DNA from: Candidatus Limisoma faecipullorum
GTDB lineage: Bacteria > Bacteroidota > Bacteroidia > Bacteroidales > Muribaculaceae
Reading direction: 5' to 3'
DNA: 33,691 bases
Assembly (NCBI GenBank): GCA_017694955.1
Contig: JADIMC010000086.1
Span: 1-33,691 of the forward strand
Part shown: one piece after another, positions 15,326-22,602 of the stretch
Layout of the letters: every line of letters begins with the position of its first letter
Numbering within the stretch: position 1 is the stretch's first letter
The notes under the pieces: generated by a model
What the model saw: the letters and a program-made list of their open reading frames with translations, nothing else
Told to the model about the DNA's origin: nothing
Database searches by the model: none
Made by a program: the position numbers and the translations under genes

Positions 15326-15964
15326 ATGATTACCGACATACATACCCATAACACCGTCTCCACCGACGGGATAATATGCACTACGCCGCACAGCTTCTCG
15401 CCGTTGCCGGGCAAGTTCTATTCCTGCGGTATTCACCCGTGGGAAACAGCCGGCACAGGGAACGACGACATCGGGAAGTTATGCAGAATTCTGGCACGAC
15501 CTGAAATTGCGGCCATAGGGGAAACAGGCATCGACCGGCTGAAAGGAGCACCGGCAACGCGGCAGGAAGAGCTGCTGCGCATGCATATCGCACTGTCGGA
15601 GCGATTCCGCAAGCCTCTGATAATCCACGAGGTGAAAGCAGCCGACATCATACTTGCCATCCACCGCCAGACAAAACCCAAAATGCCGTGGGTAAGGCAC
15701 GGATTCCGGGGCAATGCACAGACAGCACGGATGTACTGGTCGAAAGGCATATATCTCTCCGTAGGTGAAAAATTCAATGCGGAAGCGGTGGCTTCCATTC
15801 CCGAAGCACTGCTGCTGCTCGAGACCGACGAATCCCGGCTGTCAATATACGAAATAGCCGGACAAGTGGCAAAAGCGAGGCAAACCACTACGGAAGCGAT
15901 GATTGAGCTGTCGGCACGCAACATCAGCGCCCTGCTCGACAGCTGCCATCCCGCTCTCACATAA
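15326..15964 (+). CDS. TatD-family metal-dependent hydrolase
   Basis: A 212-residue TIM-barrel metallohydrolase of the amidohydrolase superfamily, a little shorter than typical TatD DNases of about 260. Metal-binding motifs visible are DIHTH near the N terminus (His6, His8), IGETGID (metal-bridging Glu), IIHEVKA (His) and LLLETDES (Asp). The stretch between the second and third is compressed. Family members act as 3'-5' exonucleases, but the substrate is not certain for this short form. A frame opens at 15254, but the real start is ATG 15326, 2 bp after yidD. It is the last gene before the RHS cassette region, which runs convergently. Confidence 0.85.
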   Translation: MITDIHTHNTVSTDGIICTTPHSFSPLPGKFYSCGIHPWETAGTGNDDIGKLCRILARPEIAAIGETGIDRLKGAPATRQEELLRMHIALSERFRKPLIIHEVKAADIILAIHRQTKPKMPWVRHGFRGNAQTARMYWSKGIYLSVGEKFNAEAVASIPEALLLLETDESRLSIYEIAGQVAKARQTTTEAMIELSARNISALLDSCHPALT

Positions 15965-15969
15965 ATGCA

Positions 15970-16020
15970 TTAGCCGCCTGGCCTTGCATCCAGCACGGCA
16001 TAGCCGTTGTCAGTCAGGAT
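15970..16020 (-). pseudogene. RHS core remnant (cassette scar)
   Basis: On the minus strand this encodes ILTDNGYAVLDARPGG followed by a stop. It matches ILADNGYAV in the RHS core of the gene at 16640-18115 (about 17577-17606 on the plus strand) at both protein and DNA level. It lies 16 bp beyond the stop of the putative immunity gene, where a displaced RHS C-terminal cassette should end in the next, older RHS fragment. It is too short to be a gene. Confidence 0.65.
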
Positions 16021-16036
16021 ATGCTTATAGCATTTT

Positions 16037-16633
16037 TCATTCATAATAATTGAAGAAGAATTTAACCAACTCCATATGTCCGTTATTATATTCAATCAAC
16101 CAATCGGCATCAGGCAAAGTTCCAAGCTTTTCAACTGGTTGCCAAATCACATTTTTGTTTGTTTGTTTGAATACACCATCTATCATTGCCTTAAAAAAGA
16201 AATGTTTTCCATTATATTTAACATAATAACAATTCTTTTCAGGGAGATCCATACCAATTATATTTATAAAAAGACCGTCAATGGTATCAATATTTATTTT
16301 GTCATATTGAGTTCCTTTTACAGGATATGTTAACATTTCAATAGAGAACATATCATGTTTATAAAGCTCTACAATAAAACATTTTCGTTGCGACAAAAAT
16401 TTCCTTTTTTCTGATACAGAAACTTCTGACGTGTATGATGTGTCTATCTTTCCACAAGCCCATATTTCTGTTTTTTGACTTATTTTAGTATTGGATATTA
16501 TCGAATCGAGTTTTTCTATGAAAAAATTGTTTATAATTTTTATACCGTAATTCCATTTTGGAATTTTCCCATCATTTGCTAATGATGGTATTACCCCAAT
16601 AATGATAGATAATATGATTAACATATTTTTCAT
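16037..16633 (-). CDS. Putative secreted immunity protein for the JAB-like RHS toxin
   Basis: A 198-residue AT-rich gene starting 6 bp after the toxin gene. It has a Sec signal peptide (MKNMLIILSIIIGVIPSLAN) and otherwise no domain that I recognise. Aromatic-rich segments near the end (WLIEYNNGHMELVKFFFNYYE) suggest a compact globular protein. Its place directly after a polymorphic toxin C terminus is the reason for calling it immunity; sequence alone does not prove it. The signal peptide would put protection in the periplasm or at the outer membrane. Base composition is far lower in GC than the neighbouring tatD, pointing to acquisition by transfer. Confidence 0.5.
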   Translation of the reverse strand: MKNMLIILSIIIGVIPSLANDGKIPKWNYGIKIINNFFIEKLDSIISNTKISQKTEIWACGKIDTSYTSEVSVSEKRKFLSQRKCFIVELYKHDMFSIEMLTYPVKGTQYDKINIDTIDGLFINIIGMDLPEKNCYYVKYNGKHFFFKAMIDGVFKQTNKNVIWQPVEKLGTLPDADWLIEYNNGHMELVKFFFNYYE

Positions 16634-16639
16634 TTTAAA

Positions 16640-18115
16640 CTAATCATTATATTGTTTATATGATTTGGTTGGAACATGATAAATAAAAAACAATGGCATA
16701 GGAAGACCTCTTGGCTGTAGATTGTCTCTAATGTTTCCTATTTGAATGACATCGTTTCTTCCTGCGTTTTTCCCAATAGGATGAGAGTGTATTACATTTC
16801 GTAAAATATACCCATTCACAAGCTGTCCTTCGAATAAGTATTTGAATCCCGGTTCACTTCCTCTCATATGTCCTGTTGTTATAAAATTCAACCCACTAGA
16901 ACCTTTTATTCCAGATTGCGTCAATGTGAATTCAACTTGTCCTGGTTTTACACTTATATTATCACTTAAGAATGTAAACAACTTTTCACCTGTGTCATCT
17001 CCTCTTACCTGATATATGTCATATGAGTCACTTTTGTTATAACTTATGCTCCTTTGACTCTCGATAGTACCATATTTAAAAGATATGCTGTTATATTTTT
17101 TGTTTCCTTCATTATCCACTGAATATTCTCGTTCATAAATGCCATCCTTATTTTTATTGACAATATAGAAAGCATCGTGTTCCTTTGTCTTAATACGGTT
17201 TACTATTTCACCACGCTTATTTATCTCCCATTCATCCATTCCTGTAGGGTCAACACGATTTATTGGATTTCCTCCGCAATAGGAATAGGGGGAAACGCTA
17301 CTATTCTTTTCGGCCATTGGATCGATGGTGGTGAAGCGGGGTACGATGGGGTCGTAATGGCGGGCGTGGAAGTCGTACATGTCGAGGCCGTTGGTGCGGT
17401 CGAGCTCCTTGCCGCCGTACTTGTAGGGCTGCACGCTGGCCGTCGACGACATGGGCATGCCGTAAGGATAGTAGCTGTTCAGCTCCATCCGGCGGTTCGC
17501 CTCGTCGATTACGGCGCGGACGTTGCCCTGCCAGTCCTTGACGTAATAGTAGTAGTCGTACCCGTCCGCACTGTCAGGCACGGCATAGCCGTTATCTGCC
17601 AGTATCCTACTTTCTATTTTTCCATCAATAAGTACGATGTATGGTAATTGAAAAAAATATTTATCATCAAATTTTTCTTTTAAGTATTGTTCAACTTTTT
17701 TCTTTTGAATAATAACAATTCTGTCTTCATAAAAAAAAGATTTTTTATCTATCTTACAAACGTAATATGAAAATGTTTCATTTGGATGAATGTTCTTTAT
17801 GAAAGAATATCCCACATTCATAATCTGTGTTTCCAACAATCCTTCATACATCATTTGAAGCCATGAGAAATCTCCTTTTCTCTGCTTAAAGAATTCATAT
17901 ACTAATTCCCTATCTGATTTTTTTTCTACCGGAGTTATCGATACCCATGTTAAATAATCCTCATCAGAGATGTTTTTTAGTTTATAATTGACTATCAATT
18001 GTTTTTGTTTTACCAGATTATTATAATAATTACAATAAACCGTGTCAATGTAAACACTATTTGCTGTTAGATTAAAAAAACAGACTAAGGTAAGTATAAA
18101 AACTATAATTCTCAT
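16640..18115 (-). CDS. Immunity-like protein fused to RHS core and JAB-like toxin
   Basis: A 491-residue fusion. Residues 1-168 have a signal peptide (MRIIVFILTLVCFFNLTANS) and look like a stand-alone secreted protein, probably the immunity partner of the toxin encoded just upstream (18112), whose stop it overlaps by 4 bp. From about 170 the RHS-associated core begins (ILADNGYAV, YVKDWQGNVRAVID, SYYPYGMPM, YKYGGKELDRTNGLDMYDFH, PYSYCGGNPINRVDPTG at about 276-292). The remainder is the toxin. HSHP (443-446) with a downstream Asp and a candidate Glu395 resemble a JAMM/JAB metal site, and FFIYHVPTKSYKQY fits JAB-like toxin C termini. The core is GC-rich, whereas both flanking parts are AT-rich, as expected for a mosaic made by recombination in the conserved core. 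Confidence 0.7.
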   Translation of the reverse strand: MRIIVFILTLVCFFNLTANSVYIDTVYCNYYNNLVKQKQLIVNYKLKNISDEDYLTWVSITPVEKKSDRELVYEFFKQRKGDFSWLQMMYEGLLETQIMNVGYSFIKNIHPNETFSYYVCKIDKKSFFYEDRIVIIQKKKVEQYLKEKFDDKYFFQLPYIVLIDGKIESRILADNGYAVPDSADGYDYYYYVKDWQGNVRAVIDEANRRMELNSYYPYGMPMSSTASVQPYKYGGKELDRTNGLDMYDFHARHYDPIVPRFTTIDPMAEKNSSVSPYSYCGGNPINRVDPTGMDEWEINKRGEIVNRIKTKEHDAFYIVNKNKDGIYEREYSVDNEGNKKYNSISFKYGTIESQRSISYNKSDSYDIYQVRGDDTGEKLFTFLSDNISVKPGQVEFTLTQSGIKGSSGLNFITTGHMRGSEPGFKYLFEGQLVNGYILRNVIHSHPIGKNAGRNDVIQIGNIRDNLQPRGLPMPLFFIYHVPTKSYKQYND

Positions 18116-19014
18116 CTCTGCATATTTTTTATCGTTTCTTGTTTAGATTTAATGATCATTTCCATTAAAATCTTATTACCCTCTATCCATTGTCCGTTTA
18201 CTGGTTGATGACTAGCCTCTTTACGATTACCTCCTGTTAAAATATATAATAAAACATGACCGTTTGCTTCATGACTATAATTCTCGGCAGCTCCAGCAGG
18301 AGATAAATTTTTATTAATAATTACGATAATATTCCCATTAGGTGAATTTTGTACGCCATTCTTGTCTGGAAACAAAGTTTTACCCAAAAAACCGCTTTCG
18401 CCCGTAGAAACACCATTTATTGTTTTCCCTTGTAGATCTTTATCTGACTCTAAATCATATTGAGGGTCAAAAGCATTGTAAGACATAGTGGATACACCCA
18501 ATGAGCCGTCTTGTTTCATATATGTAAAGCTATCGGCAAACTTCACTTCTACTATGTAATTTGAGTTAGCAATAGTCTTTAAGTTATTGAAATTCAAACT
18601 TTCACCTTTGTATGAATTTAATAATGCGCGATCTATCAGACCGTTGTTGTCTAATTTTACATAATTGCGAGCTTCTTTTGGCAGAGTGTTTTGTATCATT
18701 ATCAGCTCGGCCGTTCCTGCAGGTTTGATTTCTTTTCCATCAGAGTCGACGTAGCGGATAGGGTTGCCGGCGCAGTAGGCGTATGGGGAGATGGAGGGGT
18801 ATTTCTCGCAAAGCTCGTCCATCGTGATGAAGTGCGGAACGATGGGGTCGTACTGGCGGGCGTGGAAGTCGTACATGTCGAGGCCGTTGGTGCGGTCAAG
18901 CGTCACGGATGAAGCATTCACGGCGCCGCCGATATGCGCAACACCGCCATACAAATCAACCACGGACATACTGCCAGGCACCATTATCAACATTGAAACC
19001 GGCGACCCCTTCAT
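18112..19014 (-). CDS. Orphan RHS core fragment with HExxxH toxin domain
   Basis: The recognisable part starts near 18902 with LDRTNGLDMYDFHARQYDP and the terminal RHS core PYAYCAGNPIRYVDSDGKE. A unique AT-rich C-terminal domain of about 200 residues follows. It contains SHEANGHVLLYILTGG with a further His in ASHQ, the spacing of a zinc metallopeptidase-like site; the activity is inferred. There is no signal peptide and none of the RHS repeat shell. The frame upstream of the core derives from unrelated sequence. An ATG occurs at 19014, but no promoter is visible, so it may be a silent cassette. The gene overlaps its likely immunity partner (start 18115) by ATGA, as toxin/immunity pairs often do. 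Confidence 0.6.
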   Translation of the reverse strand: MKGSPVSMLIMVPGSMSVVDLYGGVAHIGGAVNASSVTLDRTNGLDMYDFHARQYDPIVPHFITMDELCEKYPSISPYAYCAGNPIRYVDSDGKEIKPAGTAELIMIQNTLPKEARNYVKLDNNGLIDRALLNSYKGESLNFNNLKTIANSNYIVEVKFADSFTYMKQDGSLGVSTMSYNAFDPQYDLESDKDLQGKTINGVSTGESGFLGKTLFPDKNGVQNSPNGNIIVIINKNLSPAGAAENYSHEANGHVLLYILTGGNRKEASHQPVNGQWIEGNKILMEMIIKSKQETIKNMQR

Positions 19015-19099
19015 AGACAATGGATTTTTTATCAACGCCGTGAATTTAAGGATTTGTGCGGCGAAAAGCAAATCCTGCAGTATGTTCTACAGCAGGTTC

Positions 19100-19936
19100 C
19101 TAAAATTCACTGAAGAGCTTAGGCTTGATCACGATGCCAAGACGCAGGCGGGAATGGAACTTGTTGTAGTCGAGAAGATTCTCACCGTAACCGTTGTAGT
19201 ATTGGAGGAAAAGATACTGGTTCTCGCCCTTGAACAGGCGGTAATTGACCTCCCAGATTGAATTGTAGTTGAGATTCCAGCCACGCCGCTTGATAAGGGT
19301 AAGGGCGAAGCCGAACCGCTTGTTGGGCGAGGTAAGCGTCATTCCCATCTGGTAGATACCGGAATAGTCGAGTATGTCTTTGTTGTTCTGCCCGTCCACG
19401 ATAGGAATCCAGGCCTTTCCGTGAACCATGAAGTTCGGGTCGATAAGGATGTTGGCTGCAAGCGAAATCTTGTTCCAACTGCGCGATTCCGCACCGTCGC
19501 GACCGTTGGACTCGTGTTCTACGATAAGCGACACCTTCCCTATATAACGGTCCTTAACGAAAAGATGCTTCGCAAGACCGATACCGGGATTGAAATTGAG
19601 GTCGCGCATCGGCATCGACTCCTCAAACACGTTCCACATACACTTCTGCGAATAGAACAGGTAGAGATAGGTGTTGAAGGGCAACGTGCTTTTCGTAAGC
19701 CGTTGCGCAATGCTTATCTGAAACTTGACATCCGAGTTGGTGTTTGTCGGCTTGGTACCGATTGACGTACCCGCAATGAAATAATTGTCCTTATAGAGAG
19801 TGAAATAAGGACCGTTGTCGAGTTCACGTCGAATGCTGTCGGCATTGTATGTGGTCTGTTCAGGCAAATTGGTAATCTGCGCGTGGCACAGCAACGACGC
19901 GCACAGAAGCAAGACCGATAGAACAACACGCAACAT
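19100..19936 (-). CDS. pldA: Outer-membrane phospholipase A
   Basis: A 278-residue OMPLA-family enzyme that hydrolyses phospholipids reaching the outer leaflet of the outer membrane. It has a signal peptide (MLRVVLSVLLLCASLLCHAQ) and then a 12-strand barrel pattern. The active-site block EHESNGRDGAESRSWN places His141, Ser143 and Asn155, close to the His142-Ser144-Asn156 triad of the E. coli protein. QYYNGYGENLLDYN is the second family motif. The frame opens with TTG at 19945, but that codon lies in the promoter; ATG 19936 is the start. It is divergent from the DUF4369 lipoprotein gene. Its 3' end abuts the RHS array. Confidence 0.92.
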   Translation of the reverse strand: MLRVVLSVLLLCASLLCHAQITNLPEQTTYNADSIRRELDNGPYFTLYKDNYFIAGTSIGTKPTNTNSDVKFQISIAQRLTKSTLPFNTYLYLFYSQKCMWNVFEESMPMRDLNFNPGIGLAKHLFVKDRYIGKVSLIVEHESNGRDGAESRSWNKISLAANILIDPNFMVHGKAWIPIVDGQNNKDILDYSGIYQMGMTLTSPNKRFGFALTLIKRRGWNLNYNSIWEVNYRLFKGENQYLFLQYYNGYGENLLDYNKFHSRLRLGIVIKPKLFSEF

Positions 19937-19942
19937 ACAGTG

Positions 19943-19970
19943 CAAAATTAGCTAAATTAACTGATACAAA
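19943..19970 (-). promoter_or_regulatory. Promoter of the phospholipase A gene
   Basis: On the minus strand TTTG (19970-19967) precedes a consensus TAATTTTG (19950-19943). The spacing of 16 nt is shorter than usual. The ATG at 19936 follows 6 nt after the -7 element, implying an almost leaderless message. Confidence 0.55.
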
Positions 19971-20000
19971 CACCCGCTAAAATCCTTTATTATATTAATA

Positions 20001-20032
20001 TTTGCTGTTTTTATGGCTAAATTGTAATTTTG
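20001..20032 (+). promoter_or_regulatory. Bacteroidetes-type promoter of the DUF4369 lipoprotein gene
   Basis: TTTG at 20001-20004 and TAATTTTG at 20025-20032 match both elements of the Bacteroides consensus with a 20-nt spacer, the best promoter in the window. It is back to back with the phospholipase promoter. Confidence 0.8.
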
Positions 20033-20056
20033 TAGGAATTCAAAACACAATTCCTG

Positions 20057-21052
20057 ATGAAAAAGTTCCTATATATGGCATTCATAGCCATTTCCGCGCT
20101 GGTATTTTCCTCGTGCGGAAGCGACAGCTTCACCATCGAAGGCGAGCTGAGCGACGCCGGCACCCAAAATTTAAGATTCGTATATCTCGCAGAAGGGAAA
20201 GTCAATTCCCACTGGATTCCGTCGGTAGGAGGACAATTCACCATGCAAGGCAATTCAAAAGAGCTGACAGTGGTATATATCTATTCCTCAAGAATGAAAT
20301 TCCTGACCCATGCGGTCATAAAGAACGGAGAAACAATAACTCTGAAAGGGTCGATTGCCGACAATTACAACATCGAGGCCGACGGCAGCGACGTGAACAA
20401 CGAATGGAACTCGTTCATCCGCAACAACGCCGAAGCTTTTGCAAAAGCCGACAGGACACAGGCAAACAGCGCCATAGCGTCATTCGTCAAGGCAAATCCC
20501 GGCAACTTGGTAAGCACATTGCTGCTAACCTGTGATTATACAGGAACGGATTTAGCCACATTGGCAGCAGGAATAGATGAGAAAGCGAAGCCTGAGCAAC
20601 TGATTTCGCTATATGAAAACGAGCTTCAGAACTCGACAGAAAAAGAAACGAAAGTAACGCCCTGCGCCCTGCGCGACGACCGCGACTCGCTGACCATAGT
20701 GTCTTTGAAAAAACCGTACAACATACTATATTTCTGGTATGACGGCAAAGACAAGCAGCGCAGCGAATACATCGAAAAAATCAAATCGTTCGCAAAAGAA
20801 AGAAAAACGGAAATAACGGTTTCCGACATCTATCTCAACTGCGACACAGCCGGATGGAGAACAACCCTGAAAAACGACTCGACAAACTGGAAGCATTACC
20901 GCGCCTTTGCGGGCACAGTTGACAAGTCGATAGAACGCCTCAACGTGAAAGGGAGCAATTTCATAATAGTCGCAGACTCCACAGGCAAACAACTCTACCG
21001 CGGCCAGTCAGCCGAAGAAGCCATATCCGTAATCAAAAACCCTAAACGCTGA
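20057..21052 (+). CDS. DUF4369-containing lipoprotein with thioredoxin-like C terminus lacking CxxC
   Basis: A 331-residue lipoprotein with lipobox FSSC (Cys20). Residues about 24-120 fit the DUF4369 beta domain (FTIEGELSDAGTQNLRFVYLA, INGE-like KNGETITLKGSI). A helical linker follows and then a thioredoxin-like fold (about 220-331): YNILYFWYDGKDKQRSEYIEKI, ITVSDIYLNCDTAGW, GSNFIIVADSTGKQLYRG. Where redox relatives have WCxxC, this protein reads WYDGKDKQ, so disulfide chemistry is unlikely. It probably acts on the periplasmic face of a membrane. It has a strong promoter and lies 5 bp before the yifB-type gene. Confidence 0.82.
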   Translation: MKKFLYMAFIAISALVFSSCGSDSFTIEGELSDAGTQNLRFVYLAEGKVNSHWIPSVGGQFTMQGNSKELTVVYIYSSRMKFLTHAVIKNGETITLKGSIADNYNIEADGSDVNNEWNSFIRNNAEAFAKADRTQANSAIASFVKANPGNLVSTLLLTCDYTGTDLATLAAGIDEKAKPEQLISLYENELQNSTEKETKVTPCALRDDRDSLTIVSLKKPYNILYFWYDGKDKQRSEYIEKIKSFAKERKTEITVSDIYLNCDTAGWRTTLKNDSTNWKHYRAFAGTVDKSIERLNVKGSNFIIVADSTGKQLYRGQSAEEAISVIKNPKR

Positions 21053-21057
21053 AAACC

Positions 21058-22602
21058 ATGCTTGTAAAAATCAATGGAGCGGCAGTCCACGGCATAGACG
21101 CCATACCGGTAATGATAGAGGTATCGGTTGACAAAGGATTCGGATTCACGATAGTCGGACTTCCCGACACAGCCGTCAAAGAGAGCTATCAGCGCATACT
21201 TTCCGCCGTGAAATACAGCGGTATGGATTTTCCAAGAAGACAGATTGTGGTAAATATGTCGCCTGCCGACATTAAGAAAGAAGGCTCGTCGTACGACCTG
21301 CCGCTTGCCATAGGAATACTTGCAGCCGATGAAAAAATCACAAGCGACAGAATCGACCGGTATATGATAATGGGCGAGCTGTCGCTCGACGGGTCGGTCC
21401 TGCCGATAAAAGGGGTCCTGCCGATGGCTATAAAAGCCCGGGAAGACGGATTGGAAGGAATAATAGTGCCGAAGGCCAACGTGATGGAAGCAGCCATAGT
21501 CAACAACCTGAAAGTGTATGGCGTTGACAACATTTTAGAAGTGACCGGATTCTTCAACAACACACACGACCTTCGACCTACGGAGATAGATACCCGTGAG
21601 ATGTTCCACCGGCAAATCAATCATTTCGACTACGATTTTTCCGAAGTGAAAGGACAGGAAAATGTGAAACGCGCATTTGAAGTAGCGTGTGCCGGAGGAC
21701 ACAACATACTGCTCGTAGGCTCTCCCGGCTCGGGAAAATCGATGATGGCCAAACGGCTGCCGTCGATAATGCCGCCTCTGACCTTACAAGAAGCTTTGGA
21801 AACGACAAAGATACATTCCGTTGCAGGCAAGCTTGAACGCGGCTCAATGCTTATGACACAACGTCCGTTCCGCTCACCGCACCACACCATATCGCCAGTG
21901 GCGCTGGTAGGCGGCGGAGCCAATCCGATGCCTGGAGAAATCAGCCTTGCCCACAACGGGATACTGTTTCTTGACGAATTCCCGGAATTCAGCCGGCAGG
22001 TGCTCGAAGTGATGCGCCAACCGCTCGAAGACCGCCACATAACCATATCGCGCGCAAAATACACAGTTGACTATCCGGCAGGGTTCATGCTCGTTGCATC
22101 GATGAACCCATGCCCGTGCGGCTACTACAACCATCCCACGAAAAAATGCATCTGTCCTCCTGGAGCAGTGCAGAAATATCTGAACAAGATATCAGGTCCC
22201 CTTCTTGACAGAATCGACATACAAATAGAAGTGGCACCAGTGGCTTTCGATGAGATTTCGTCCGACACTCCAGCAGAAAGCAGCGCCACGATACGAGAAC
22301 GCGTGATAAAAGCCAGGGAAATACAGACACAACGCTTCAAGGGCGTTGCCAACGTGCATTGCAACGCACAAATGACCTCACGGCAAATACGCGAATACGC
22401 CCACCCCGACACAAAAGGACTGGAAAAACTGCGTGAAGCCATGGCCCGCCTCAACATGTCGGCACGCGCATATGACAGGATACTGAAAGTGGCACGCACG
22501 ATAGCCGATCTCGACGGCTGCCCGGAAGTGCGCGACTATCATCTGCAGGAAGCGCTCAGCTACCGCAATCTCGACCGCGCCAACTGGGGCACATATTTTT
22601 AA
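21058..22602 (+). CDS. YifB/ComM-family Mg-chelatase-like AAA+ ATPase
   Basis: A 514-residue cytoplasmic ATPase. The N-terminal ChlI-like domain (FTIVGLPDTAVKESYQRI, MSPADIKKEGSSYDLPLAIGIL, GELSLDGSVLPIKGVLP) precedes the AAA core with Walker A GSPGSGKS (221-228), Walker B GILFLDEFPEF and the MNPCPCGYYNHPTKKC cysteine segment, and ends with the C-terminal Mg-chelatase lid (SYRNLDRANWGTYF). ComM relatives are helicases promoting branch migration during natural transformation; in Bacteroidetes the role is inferred from homology. Its stop codon overlaps the stop of the convergent acyltransferase gene by 4 bp. Confidence 0.93.
   Translation: MLVKINGAAVHGIDAIPVMIEVSVDKGFGFTIVGLPDTAVKESYQRILSAVKYSGMDFPRRQIVVNMSPADIKKEGSSYDLPLAIGILAADEKITSDRIDRYMIMGELSLDGSVLPIKGVLPMAIKAREDGLEGIIVPKANVMEAAIVNNLKVYGVDNILEVTGFFNNTHDLRPTEIDTREMFHRQINHFDYDFSEVKGQENVKRAFEVACAGGHNILLVGSPGSGKSMMAKRLPSIMPPLTLQEALETTKIHSVAGKLERGSMLMTQRPFRSPHHTISPVALVGGGANPMPGEISLAHNGILFLDEFPEFSRQVLEVMRQPLEDRHITISRAKYTVDYPAGFMLVASMNPCPCGYYNHPTKKCICPPGAVQKYLNKISGPLLDRIDIQIEVAPVAFDEISSDTPAESSATIRERVIKAREIQTQRFKGVANVHCNAQMTSRQIREYAHPDTKGLEKLREAMARLNMSARAYDRILKVARTIADLDGCPEVRDYHLQEALSYRNLDRANWGTYF

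Noticed and set aside
15326-16036. A CRISPR array or tRNA-linked attachment site beside the RHS array
   Set aside because: No regularly spaced repeats, tRNA gene, integrase or att-like duplication could be seen. The boundary is explained by the RHS scar.
19020-19100. A terminator after phospholipase A
   Set aside because: GGATTTG/CAAATCC forms only a 7-bp stem with a 12-nt loop and no T-run on the relevant strand.
18791-19261. A plus-strand frame across the RHS/pldA boundary
   Set aside because: It is antisense to the conserved RHS core at one end and to the C terminus of phospholipase A at the other.
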